From Pseudomonas sp. MRSN 12121 (GTDB taxonomy: Bacteria > Pseudomonadota > Gammaproteobacteria > Pseudomonadales > Pseudomonadaceae), in the NCBI RefSeq assembly GCF_000931465.1, contig NZ_CP010892.1, positions 2,046,001-2,110,000 on the forward strand: a DNA stretch of 64,000 nucleotides. Reading direction: 5' to 3'. The position numbers and the translations under genes were made by a program. A model generated the notes under the pieces. It was not told the DNA's origin and ran no database searches. It worked only from the letters and a program-made list of their open reading frames with translations. Shown one piece after another: positions 14,846 to 22,325 of the stretch; the stretch's first letter is position 1; every line of letters starts with the position of its first letter.

Positions 14846-16879
14846 TTAAGCGCGGGCCTGTTCCGCATGTGCAAACATTCGTTGCATCGAGGTGTAGTCC
14901 GAATGTTTGGGCCAGCGGTCGTGCCACTGGGCTTCCTCGGGTGACAGCAGTTCGCCGCCCTTCACGCGGCTATCAAGCTGTTTCCAAAGTTGGTATTTGC
15001 CGATGGGGTCGGCGGGGATTTCAAAAGTCGGGGCTTTCGGTGCGGCAAGCTGGGCGAAGCGCTGGGCTTCGGCGAGTTGTTCGGCGTTGAGTTGGGCGGA
15101 TGGCGCAGTGGTGGGGGCAATCATTTCCACGCGCTTGCCGGTCAGGGTTTCCAGCTTGTCCAGGGCGCGTTTCATCTGGCCGTTTTCGCGCTTCTCATAA
15201 GCCTTTTCCAGCATCGCTTTCGGCATGTAATCGCTGGCGTTGCCATCCAGCAGGGCTTCGCCCACAAATTCGCCTTCCAGCGTGCGGACCCATACGCGGG
15301 AGGCATCGCGCACGTCGTAAGCCAAACGGATTTCCTGGCCGTGAAAGTCGCGCAGTGCGTCGAGGAAATAGTTTTCGCCGGCCCACGTCACTTCGCCGCG
15401 ACGTGTTGGGCGAATGACTTGCGGTCGCATCAAGTCGGTCAGCACCTCGGCCGGTGCAACCATGGGTTCCCAACCTTCGGCGCGGGCAGCGTCCCAGGCC
15501 TCGTTCGGGCTCATGTGCCGTAACTTGCCGGTCAGCGGGTCGCGGATTTTCGCAAGGCCCCGGTGCGGGCTGTTGTTGTAGGTTTCAATTTCATATTCGA
15601 CCCCGGCCATGAACTCGGCAAAGGTCGGAATTAGGCGGGTGCTACCGGTCTCGCGCAGTTGCTTGCGGCTGATCCGGTGGACCTTGGTTCCGGCGTGCTT
15701 GTCCATGTCGGCGCCGATGTAGCTGGTCAGCTTTTTAGCGGCGTTGACCCATATAGTCTGGTGGGCGCGCTCAATGAGTCCCCGCGCCTGGCTGTTGTAT
15801 GGCAAGGCGTGGGTCATTTCACCGCCGAGCCGGTCGACGACTTCGCGCACGGTGTCGTTGGCGAAGCCTGAACCGTTGTCGACGTAGAACATGGCGAACA
15901 TGCCGTGCTGTACCGCGTCGCGCAGGGCATCCATAACGCCGATGGTGGACTCTGCTTCACCGATGGAAATGCCAACGGCCTTGCGGGTGGCGACATCGAG
16001 GACGGTCGTTGTTTCCGGGCGGTACGGTTTGCCGGTACGAGGGTTCAGCACTTCGGCATCGAACTTATGGCCGTCAGCGGTGAACACATCACAGGGAAAC
16101 AGGTTCTTGGTGAGGCGACGCTTAAACGGCTGTAGGGCCTTGAGTTCCTGCGGAGTGCGGCGACCACGCTCGCGGGCCTCGGCGCTCAGCTTATTAAGGA
16201 AGCGACGAACCACATGGATGCTTGGGCGTTCGGCCGGATGCTTGAGCGCGAACTCGGCATAGGCCGCTTCGACGCTGGGCTTGGTCGGGCGCTGATAGCA
16301 GGCCAGGAACGATGCCGACCAGGACGGCAAGCTCAAGTCTTTTTGACGGCGGGCCGGAGCCAGACCGGCTTCGCCTTGCTTGCGGTAGTCCGACAACCAA
16401 CGCTTGAGCGTGCGCTCGCTCAGGGTGCGGTCGCCGGTCTTGCGGTCGTTGGCGCGCTGTGCCCGCTCTTTCAGGTATGGGCTGAGCTGATCTGCCTTAG
16501 CCAAAGAGACCAGGGTATCGATGGCCCGTTGCTGGCTGATGGTCTTGCTCATGCGCTCGACTTCCCGCACAAACGCCAGGCGAGCGGTCATTACCGAGCG
16601 CTGATCTTCGGTCAGGTGTGACGCTGAAATAGTGTCACGCTCAGCTGTATTGAGTTCTGGCTCTGCGACTTGGGCAGGCTGGCTTTCATTGACCGACGCG
16701 GCGATCAATGCGGCTTGGGTTTCTTCTGGCAAGGCCGCGAAGCGGTATTCAATGGCCTTGCTACCAAGACGGCCTTGGCCTTCCCAGCGTTCGCGGGCAG
16801 CCATAGCCTTGATATTGCGAGCGGTGCCCGGTAGGCCAGGCAGTCCCGCCAGCTCTTGGGCTGTGAACCAATTACGCAT
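14846..16879 (-). CDS. transposase A, MuA-like DDE recombinase
   Basis: 677 aa from the ATG at 16879 (MRNWFTAQELAGLPGLPGTA); a GTG three codons earlier is possible. Domain order: N-terminal Mu-type winged helix (to ~65), helical end-binding region with an HTH near residue 155 (RTLSERTLKRWLSDYRKQG), RNase H-like catalytic core, and Mu C-terminal beta-barrel. The DDE triad is visible as D269 (FTADGHKF), D334 (FYVDNGSGF) and E370 (GLIERAHQ). This is the recombinase for integration and replicative transposition. All three catalytic residues are intact, so the enzyme should be active. Confidence 0.95.
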   Translation of the reverse strand: MRNWFTAQELAGLPGLPGTARNIKAMAARERWEGQGRLGSKAIEYRFAALPEETQAALIAASVNESQPAQVAEPELNTAERDTISASHLTEDQRSVMTARLAFVREVERMSKTISQQRAIDTLVSLAKADQLSPYLKERAQRANDRKTGDRTLSERTLKRWLSDYRKQGEAGLAPARRQKDLSLPSWSASFLACYQRPTKPSVEAAYAEFALKHPAERPSIHVVRRFLNKLSAEARERGRRTPQELKALQPFKRRLTKNLFPCDVFTADGHKFDAEVLNPRTGKPYRPETTTVLDVATRKAVGISIGEAESTIGVMDALRDAVQHGMFAMFYVDNGSGFANDTVREVVDRLGGEMTHALPYNSQARGLIERAHQTIWVNAAKKLTSYIGADMDKHAGTKVHRISRKQLRETGSTRLIPTFAEFMAGVEYEIETYNNSPHRGLAKIRDPLTGKLRHMSPNEAWDAARAEGWEPMVAPAEVLTDLMRPQVIRPTRRGEVTWAGENYFLDALRDFHGQEIRLAYDVRDASRVWVRTLEGEFVGEALLDGNASDYMPKAMLEKAYEKRENGQMKRALDKLETLTGKRVEMIAPTTAPSAQLNAEQLAEAQRFAQLAAPKAPTFEIPADPIGKYQLWKQLDSRVKGGELLSPEEAQWHDRWPKHSDYTSMQRMFAHAEQARA

Positions 16880-17312
16880 GGTCTTCACCCAGGAGCTTTT
16901 TCAGCTCGCGAGCCTGGCGAGTAGCGTTTGCAGCCACTCGTTCAAGGCGCCCCAGCTCTGTATCCAACGCTTCACGGCCATAGGCAACCCGACCGCCGCG
17001 CAAATGGACTTGCCAGTTTGTCAGGACGTGGCTGGCACAAACCTCTTCCAGTAATGCAGCCCTATATAGAGGAAGGTTGTGATCTGCCCGAGCAGGACTG
17101 GCCCAAGCGTCTAACATGTTCTTGCTGACGTCATCACCTGATAGGCGAGACATACGGGCGGCAATTTCGTAACGATCCAGCTCGGAGCCTTTCAGTATTT
17201 CGCTGACCAGCTCGCTGACCTGGGAGGCATAGTTGCCCATTCCAGGGATAGAAAGCACCGGCTGCGGCACAGAGAAGATGTCTAGCGTTCTGTCATCTTT
17301 TGGGCGGCGCAT
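16872..17312 (-). CDS. prophage early protein upstream of transposase
   Basis: 146 aa. Contains SQVSELVSEILKGSELDRYE followed by ARMSRLSGDDVSKNMLDAW and a long C-terminal helix (GRLERVAANATRQARELKKL) that could form a coiled coil. Such proteins lie between ner and A in B3-type Pseudomonas phages; function unknown. Overlaps the transposase start by 8 bp and begins 3 bp from the Ner stop. Confidence 0.75.
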   Translation of the reverse strand: MRRPKDDRTLDIFSVPQPVLSIPGMGNYASQVSELVSEILKGSELDRYEIAARMSRLSGDDVSKNMLDAWASPARADHNLPLYRAALLEEVCASHVLTNWQVHLRGGRVAYGREALDTELGRLERVAANATRQARELKKLLGEDHA

Positions 17313-17314
17313 GT

Positions 17315-17650
17315 TTAGGTACTCCTTACCGCTTTACAGTGTCCAACCGAATAGAGTCCGGTATCCTTGCTGCTGGACGTGTTTATTTCCGCGCGTCCTG
17401 GACGTTGCCTGTGGGGACTGCCATCTGCGGTCCAGCGCTCCGGCCAAATGTCGGCCGGAGAGAGGTCCAGGGCGTCAGCAAGGGAACGTTCAATGCGCGG
17501 ATAGGGCGTTTTTTTGGCATTGCGGATTGCGCGGTCGGTCACCTGTAAACGCCGTGCAAGCTCGGCCATAGAGGTGCCGCGAACGCGGAGTTGGTATTTG
17601 ATCCACTCCCATCGGCTATCTGGGTCAGTGGGCATGTCGATTTCGCTCAT
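17315..17650 (-). CDS. Ner-like HTH transcriptional regulator
   Basis: 111 aa. The N-terminal 75 residues match the Ner/Nlp winged-helix family: SRWEWIKYQLRVRGTSMAEL, ARRLQVTDRAIRNAKKTPYP, IERSLADALDLSPADIWPER. In Mu, Ner shuts down both early and repressor transcription. Here it is the first early gene, divergent from the repressor. The last ~35 residues (GSPHRQRPGRAEINTSSS) are an unstructured extension not found in Mu Ner. Confidence 0.9.
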   Translation of the reverse strand: MSEIDMPTDPDSRWEWIKYQLRVRGTSMAELARRLQVTDRAIRNAKKTPYPRIERSLADALDLSPADIWPERWTADGSPHRQRPGRAEINTSSSKDTGLYSVGHCKAVRST

Positions 17651-17809
17651 AGTTTCGAACCATCTTCACGGGTGGTTTTTTTGGGACGTCTAACGTCCTG
17701 TTGCGGATAAACATATCGCGGATATCCGCGCATATCAATCAGAAAAACGCGCATCCGATTCTTTTTTACGCGTTGCGCGCTCATAAAAATGAATAACCGA
17801 GAGAAATCA
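17651..17809. promoter_or_regulatory. prophage repressor/early operator region
   Basis: 159 bp between ner and the repressor. It holds several dyads: GGACGT-CTA-ACGTCC (17684-17698), CGCGGATATCCGCG, a perfect 14-bp palindrome (17717-17730), and GCATCCGATT (17751-17760). Copies of the last motif recur inside the repressor gene (17854-17863, inverted at 17875-17884). By analogy with Mu this region should contain the divergent early and repressor promoters and the operators bound by repressor and Ner. Confidence 0.65.
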
Positions 17810-18514
17810 ATGACTTACAGGGAATCGGATAAAACGGATGCTTCAGATACGCAGCATCCGATTCCATTGGGGGCAATCGGATGCTTCCGGGATAGGCTCA
17901 AGGATGCGATGGGAACCAGAGCAGCACGCGTTTTTGCGCGTGACTCAGGCCTTTCTGAGGGGGCGATACGCAGTTATCTGAGCGGAGAGACATATCCGAC
18001 ACTCGACCGCCTGGAGCAAATAGCCAAGGCAGCTGGTGTTTCCGCTATGTGGCTCGCGTTTGGGGAAGAGCAGCAGACTCAACACATCGTTGAGGACGAC
18101 AAATATAGTTACGTGCCTTTGTACGACGCTCGATGCAGTGCAGGCCATGGCTCCTGGACCGAAGGGGCTCGGGTTTTGACACACCTGGCGTTTACTACCT
18201 ACTCGCTGCGCAAACAAGGGCTGGAGCCGTCCAGGTTGTCCGCGATTAGAGTTGATGGTGATTCAATGGAAGGCTTGCTGAGTGACGGCGATACGGTCCT
18301 AATTGACCATGGCCGCAATACTCTGGAGGGGGAAGCAGTCTATGTTATTCGCCTGGACGACCACCTCTATGCAAAGCGCCTGCAACGCCAGATCGGCGGC
18401 GGCGTGGCGGTGATCAGCACCAATCCTGCCTATCAGACGATGACGGTCGCGAAAGAGAACCTGAACGATCTGGAGATAATCGGCCGTGTGGTTTGGGCTG
18501 GCGGCTGGGTGTAA
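17810..18514 (+). CDS. prophage repressor, LexA/S24-like
   Basis: 234 aa from the ATG at 17810, which has a GAGAG ribosome site; an ATG at 17789 has none. The N-terminal HTH is AARVFARDSGLSEGAIRSYL, the C-terminal S24 domain has the catalytic serine in VDGDSMEGLLSDGDTVLI and lysine in YAKRLQRQ, with an Ala-Gly-type cleavage region near CSAGHGSW. It should keep the prophage silent and be cleaved on RecA activation. Unlike Mu c, this is the CI/LexA style seen in D3112/B3-like phages, so SOS induction is likely. Divergent from ner. Confidence 0.9.
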   Translation: MTYRESDKTDASDTQHPIPLGAIGCFRDRLKDAMGTRAARVFARDSGLSEGAIRSYLSGETYPTLDRLEQIAKAAGVSAMWLAFGEEQQTQHIVEDDKYSYVPLYDARCSAGHGSWTEGARVLTHLAFTTYSLRKQGLEPSRLSAIRVDGDSMEGLLSDGDTVLIDHGRNTLEGEAVYVIRLDDHLYAKRLQRQIGGGVAVISTNPAYQTMTVAKENLNDLEIIGRVVWAGGWV

Positions 18515-18875
18515 GTGAGCCGACGTTAATGCCTGTGCCAAAGCTTTTGCAAAATTGGTACAGGTACAGCCCCAATGTCTAAATTTGCCTGTTTATTGTT
18601 TGGCGCCTCTTTGGCACTGGTCCCGGTATGGGGGTTGCCCTGAACCCCTTGCTGGGCCTAGCTTTCCAGCCTCATACCGCTTTGTCCCGCCTCATCCCAC
18701 CAGTTCCCCACCAGTGCCATATCTAGAACCTCCCCACATCGGGCCATTCGTCGGCTTGTTCTTGGGTGAACTGAAAGTCCCTAAATGACCGTCTAGTCTG
18801 AAGCGCTGTGACGGTCGATATTTCCAGGCAATCAGGCGCTTGCCGATATCGTCCGGTTGTTGAGGGAGCAGGGAA
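18515..18875. mobile_element. left end of the Mu-like prophage (transposase-binding region)
   Basis: About 360 bp with no convincing gene. It contains four copies of a TTTGGCACWGG-like motif: minus strand near 18533-18545, plus 18555-18564 (TTGGTACAGG), plus 18611-18621 (TTTGGCACTGG), and minus near 18709-18720 (ATGGCACTGG). Repeated sites in mixed orientation next to the repressor match the L1-L3 MuA-site layout of Mu. The exact TG boundary and target duplication cannot be fixed because the other end is outside the window; the junction probably lies between about 18720 and 18880. Confidence 0.55.
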
Positions 18876-19064
18876 ATGAGCGATCCTTACATCGAGGACA
18901 ACGGGGATGAGTTCCCAATCAACAACCTGGTGCGCTGCGGCCAGGCAGCGTTTGAAAATGAACCGCCGACCAGGGCGTCGGCCATCAAGACCAGGTCCAG
19001 TGCGTTACCGAGGGTAAGCCAGACGAAGTTTTTCCCGAAAGTGACGCCTGTCCCGAGGCGTTAG
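18876..19064 (+). pseudogene. short ORF, possibly frameshifted gene next to prophage end
   Basis: An ATG with a good RBS (GGAGCAGGGA) opens 62 codons beginning MSDPYIEDNGDEFPINNLVR. After about residue 31 the reading becomes arginine/serine-rich and unconvincing, while the +2 frame from about 18968 reads an acidic, protein-like tail (CVTEGKPDEVFPESDACPEA) to a stop at 19075, just before a terminator. A single-base change near 18960-18970 would join them into a ~65-residue acidic protein. I do not recognise the product. Confidence 0.4.
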
Positions 19065-19075
19065 TTCCAGCCTGA

Positions 19076-19102
19076 AACCCCGCCTTGTCGCGGGGTTTTT
19101 TA
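19076..19102 (+). terminator. intrinsic terminator
   Basis: Stem AACCCCGC / GCGGGGTT followed by six T. Ends the short ORF unit at the prophage border. Confidence 0.8.
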
Positions 19103-19199
19103 TGATCGGAAAATCTCGAAAATGAATTGTTTCAGAACTATCTAGAGGGGTTTGAGATAGCTCTCATATGCCTGATTTTTCCATGGCGATAAGGTCCGC

Positions 19200-19221
19200 A
19201 GCCTCACTTTTCCGGTGAGGC
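19200..19221 (+). other. hairpin in the leader of the lipoprotein gene
   Basis: GCCTCAC-ttttccg-GTGAGGC forms a strong stem about 50 bp before the GTG start at 19272, followed by a weaker ACATC/GGATGT stem. No U-run, so it is a leader structure rather than a terminator. Confidence 0.4.
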
Positions 19222-19271
19222 CGACATCTCGTCGGGATGTTGTTTTCGATCAGGTATAAGGAAATAAATCA

Positions 19272-19703
19272 GTGAAAAAGGTTTTCCAACTCATTGCTCT
19301 GTCGACCCTCGTCGCTGCCAGCGGTTGCACCAGCTACAACATCAGCCAGCCCGCTGCTCCGATCGATAGCCAGGTCAAGGCTGACCTCAAGGCAGACGTT
19401 GCAGTAGGCGAGGCTATTTCGGGGCAGTCCTCGGTGAACGTCCTGTTCGGCGTGTTCAAGTTCGGCGGCGATAGCCAGTTCGCCGACGGTGTGACCTACG
19501 GTGGCGATACCGGTGGTGGCCTGGGCATGCTCGATCCCGTGGGTGCGGTGAAATCGGCCGCCGCCTACAAGGCTGTCAAGGCATCTGGGGCCGACCTGAT
19601 CGTTGCGCCGCGTTATGAAGTCAGTGAAGAAAACTACTTCGTCTTCAAGAAGGTCTCGGTGACGGTCAAAGGCAACAAAGGCAGCATCCGTAGCATCAAG
19701 TAA
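19272..19703 (+). CDS. predicted outer-membrane lipoprotein
   Basis: 143 aa, GTG start with AAGGA upstream. Signal peptide with lipobox (LIALSTLVAASGC); the residue after Cys is Thr, so it should be sorted to the outer membrane. Mature part: QVKADLKADVAVGEAISGQS, then VLFGVFKFGGDSQFADGVTY and a central Gly-rich turn GGDTGGGLGM, then AAYKAVKASGADLIVAPRYE and a C-terminal KVSVTVKGNKG. The pattern resembles small TRL-like lipoproteins (tandem strands plus a helix ending in GAD), but this is tentative. Single gene unit. Confidence 0.75.
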   Translation: MKKVFQLIALSTLVAASGCTSYNISQPAAPIDSQVKADLKADVAVGEAISGQSSVNVLFGVFKFGGDSQFADGVTYGGDTGGGLGMLDPVGAVKSAAAYKAVKASGADLIVAPRYEVSEENYFVFKKVSVTVKGNKGSIRSIK

Positions 19704-19921
19704 GTCCCTTGCTGGAACTCCTGAATCAGGCCATTTGCAGCTGAACCGTTGCCCTCGCATTTCGTTCGCGGGGGGCGGTTGCATGGAGCCTTGGCGCAAG
19801 AGCGTGCTTCGTCGGAGGAGAAGAGGTGTGAAACAGGGGCCTCGTCCCGCGTCTTTGGGTTTCACACTTTCTTCACAATCGGCTGAGTAGTCTCAAGCCA
19901 TCCGTTAAAGCAAATCCTGTT

Positions 19922-19948
19922 AGCCCGTTCCCCAGCGGGCTTTTTTTT
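19922..19948 (+). terminator. intrinsic terminator
   Basis: AGCCCG-ttccccag-CGGGCT followed by eight T. It lies in a 374-bp gap (19704-20077), 220 bp after the lipoprotein gene. Apart from an imperfect CCCTCGC/GCGGGGG stem near 19755-19775, I see no gene in the gap. The distance leaves room for a short untranslated RNA ending here, but nothing identifies one. Confidence 0.75.
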
Positions 19949-20077
19949 GCCCGGGTGAAAACTCTTTGCATAGAAACGGTCCAACACAGTGACCAAAGGC
20001 GTTTTGCCGCGCCGCTCAGCGTTGGTCTGGCATCCCCTATGGAATGACTCTTCAGCATCTTTTTCGAGGTTTACATC

Positions 20078-20488
20078 ATGCGTTTGACACTGCCTGCTGT
20101 GGTTTTGGGGCTCATGGTCGCCCAAGGCGCGATGGCCGCTGGTGATGGCACTGCCGCGGTTGGCGGCGGTTTGGGTGGCGCGCTGGGCAATGTGGTGGGA
20201 CAACAGATTGGCGGCAGCACCGGTGCTGCGGTCGGCGCCGGGCTGGGTGGCGCTGCCGGTAGCGCGGTCGGTGCCCGCAAAGGCAGCCGTACCGAGGCGG
20301 CCATTGGTGGTGGCCTGGGTTCGGCCGGCGGTTCGGTGATCGGTAATAAATTGGGCGGCAGCACAGGCTCGACCATCGGTGCCGGCCTGGGTGGTGCGGC
20401 CGGTGGTGCTCTGGGCAGCAGCATGGGTGACGATCACTCCGGCGGCGGCAAAAAGCACAAGAACAAACATAAGCACAAGCACGATTGA
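20078..20488 (+). CDS. glycine-zipper domain protein, exported
   Basis: 136 aa. Signal peptide (MRLTLPAVVLGLMVAQGAMA), then three to four glycine-zipper repeats of the type GGGLGGALGNVVGQQIGG and STGAAVGAGLGGAAGSAVGA, ending in a hydrophilic Lys/His tail (KKHKNKHKHKHD). Glycine zippers pack membrane helices or form pores and amyloid-like assemblies. The His/Lys tail could bind metal or nucleic acid. Common in Pseudomonas, function not established. Own terminator downstream. Confidence 0.8.
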   Translation: MRLTLPAVVLGLMVAQGAMAAGDGTAAVGGGLGGALGNVVGQQIGGSTGAAVGAGLGGAAGSAVGARKGSRTEAAIGGGLGSAGGSVIGNKLGGSTGSTIGAGLGGAAGGALGSSMGDDHSGGGKKHKNKHKHKHD

Positions 20489-20508
20489 TTCGGCGGTAGT
20501 GCAAAGAA

Positions 20509-20533
20509 AGCCCGGCCTTGTGCCGGGCTTTTT
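20509..20533 (+). terminator. intrinsic terminator
   Basis: AGCCCGGC-cttgt-GCCGGGCT followed by five T, 21 bp after the glycine-zipper stop. Confidence 0.85.
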
Positions 20534-20601
20534 CATGGGGAACGAATATCGTTCCTGCCCCTCGAATTCAGTGATGGCCCATTGTGTAGACGAGGTTCGC
20601 C

Positions 20602-20760
20602 ATGACGCCGCAAACCGAAAGTAACAAAGAGCAGGATGCCTCTGGCGTGCCCGTGGTCAATGACCCGGGCAACGAGGATCCGGGTTCGCTGATGGACGAC
20701 GCACTGGTGCCGCTGACCGATGACGATGAGGCAGACAAGCCGGAGAGCGCCCCCTCCTGA
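20602..20760 (+). CDS. small acidic protein, unknown function
   Basis: 52 aa, beginning MTPQTESNKEQDASGVPVVN and ending ADKPESAPS. Strongly acidic, no hydrophobic core, so probably disordered. It has a weak RBS (GAGG) and is followed 40 bp later by a gene with a similarly acidic N-terminus, suggesting co-expression. Short conserved-looking ORFs of this kind are found in several fluorescent pseudomonads, from memory; no role known. Confidence 0.55.
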   Translation: MTPQTESNKEQDASGVPVVNDPGNEDPGSLMDDALVPLTDDDEADKPESAPS

Positions 20761-20800
20761 GTCTGCGTCGAACACGCCGGCATGCCGGTGTGAGGTGCCT

Positions 20801-21355
20801 ATGAAGCATGATCCGAAACCTGTCGACAGGGATGAGACGCCCGAATACCCCTTGCCTTCGCCCACGGATGCCTTGCGGCCGGAGCAGATTCTGCCGGATG
20901 CCAACGCCGAACAGGAGGTTTCCCGCTCCGGCCCCCAGCCTGGACGCCAGCCCGACCGGGGCAAGGGCGATGCGGCCCGGGACGGCGGCACATCGAAGCG
21001 CGCCAAACTGCTCAGCCTGGTAGTGCTCGCGCTGGTGTCCCTGTTGTGTTTCTCCAGCCTGGCGCAATCCGCCGATGGGCAGAAAGCGCCAGGCTTCCCC
21101 AGCCGCCCCCTGGAGAATGGCTCGGGCAATGGGCTGATGCTGCGCCCAGGCGCCCTGGGCGGTAATGGCGCGGGCGTAAGCGACAGTCGTTCCCGGGCCG
21201 ACGATCCGCGAGGTTCCGCCAGCCAGGCCGGGCGCATGGGCTCGACCGGCGTCAATGGCTCCGCCATGGGCGGCGGCGGTGCCGGCGGTGGCACCGGCGG
21301 CGCAGGGGGCGGCACGGGCGGGCCCGGAGGCGGCAGTGGCCGCGCGGGGCACTAG
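20801..21355 (+). CDS. single-pass membrane protein with Gly-rich tail
   Basis: 184 aa from the ATG at 20801 (MKHDPKPVDRDETPEYPLPS), chosen because the upstream extension to 20720 overlaps the 52-aa gene. Acidic/proline-rich N-terminal region, one transmembrane or signal-like segment (LLSLVVLALVSLLCFSSLAQ at about 75-95), then a tail that becomes almost pure Gly/Ala/Ser. The Gly-rich end could be adhesive or structural. No enzymatic motif. Terminator follows at 21389. Confidence 0.65.
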   Translation: MKHDPKPVDRDETPEYPLPSPTDALRPEQILPDANAEQEVSRSGPQPGRQPDRGKGDAARDGGTSKRAKLLSLVVLALVSLLCFSSLAQSADGQKAPGFPSRPLENGSGNGLMLRPGALGGNGAGVSDSRSRADDPRGSASQAGRMGSTGVNGSAMGGGGAGGGTGGAGGGTGGPGGGSGRAGH

Positions 21356-21388
21356 CGCTCTGATCATTGGTTTCATTGGCTACGATCG

Positions 21389-21410
21389 AGCCCGGCCTGG
21401 CCGGGCTTTT
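21389..21410 (+). terminator. intrinsic terminator
   Basis: AGCCCGGC-ct-GGCCGGGCT with four T, 34 bp after the Gly-rich protein gene. Confidence 0.8.
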
Positions 21411-21539
21411 GTTTGCCTGGAGGGGGGTATGGTTGCTCGGCGCCATTCGCCGCGGCTATGCTGCTGAACCCTTTAATCGGGCAAGACTGGCCGTACCTGA
21501 GCCGTTCCCGGGATGCCTTTTATTAACGGATCAGATGCG

Positions 21540-22235
21540 ATGAATGCACAGCTCAATGATGTGGGCCCGATCAAGGCCGTGATTTTCGACATGGACGGCC
21601 TGCTGCTGGACACCGAAGGCATCTACACCGAGGTGACCCAGCTCATCGCCGACCGCTACGGCCGCACCTTCGACTGGACTATCAAGCAGAACATCATCGG
21701 CCGCGGCGCCGCAGACCTGGCGCGTTATGTGGTCGAGGCCCTGGACCTGCCGATTACCCCGGAGGAGTTCCTGGTGATCCGCGAGCCCCTGATGCGCGAG
21801 CGATTTCCCCATGCGCTGGCGATGCCGGGCGCGCAGGAACTGGTGCAACATCTGAAGGCCAATAGGGTGCCTATCGCCGTGGGTACCAGTTCGTCGCGCC
21901 AGTCTTTCGCGCAGAAAACCACCCGGCACGGCGACTGGTTCGCACTGTTCGACACCATAGTCACCGCCGATGATCCTGAGGTGACGGCGGCTAAACCGGC
22001 GCCGGACATCTTTCTCACCGCCGCAAGGCGCCTGGGCGTGGCGCCCGAGGACTGCCTGGTGTTCGAGGACTCGCCCTTTGGCGTCACCGCAGCGAAGGCG
22101 GCGGGAATGACGGCGATCGCGATTCCCGATCCGGCGATGGCGGATGCCAGGTACGCCCATGCCGACGCCATCCTGCGTTCGCTGAAGGGCTTCCAGCCGG
22201 CGGCCTGCGGCTTGCCACTGTTGCAATGGGATTGA
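21540..22235 (+). CDS. HAD-IA family phosphatase
   Basis: 231 aa from the ATG at 21540. HAD motifs are complete: motif I VIFDMDGLLLDTE near residue 15, motif II GTSSSRQSF near residue 115, motif III lysine in KPAPDIFL and motif IV VFEDSPFGV. The helical cap is the small C1 type. It resembles the group of beta-phosphoglucomutase-like/sugar-phosphate and pseudouridine-phosphate phosphatases; the substrate cannot be told from sequence. Stands alone, ends at a bidirectional terminator. Confidence 0.85.
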   Translation: MNAQLNDVGPIKAVIFDMDGLLLDTEGIYTEVTQLIADRYGRTFDWTIKQNIIGRGAADLARYVVEALDLPITPEEFLVIREPLMRERFPHALAMPGAQELVQHLKANRVPIAVGTSSSRQSFAQKTTRHGDWFALFDTIVTADDPEVTAAKPAPDIFLTAARRLGVAPEDCLVFEDSPFGVTAAKAAGMTAIAIPDPAMADARYAHADAILRSLKGFQPAACGLPLLQWD

Positions 22236-22268
22236 GGGTCGGACTGCGCCAAGCCCGAACGGAACCGC

Positions 22269-22311
22269 AAAAAAACGCCGGACAACCCGATAAAAGGTTG
22301 CCCGGCGTTTT
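22269..22311. terminator. bidirectional intrinsic terminator
   Basis: AAAACGCCGG ... CCCGGCGTTTT with A- and T-runs on both sides, between the convergent HAD and SDR genes. Confidence 0.85.
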
Positions 22312-22325
22312 GCATCGGGGCCGGA

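Noticed and set aside
18555..18788. 77-codon + frame in the prophage left end
   Set aside because: Proline-rich, no RBS, overlaps the repeated transposase-site-like elements; its last residues look slightly protein-like but not enough to call a gene.
19704..20077. possible small RNA before the terminator at 19922
   Set aside because: Only a terminator and a weak stem are visible; no promoter or known RNA signature was recognised.
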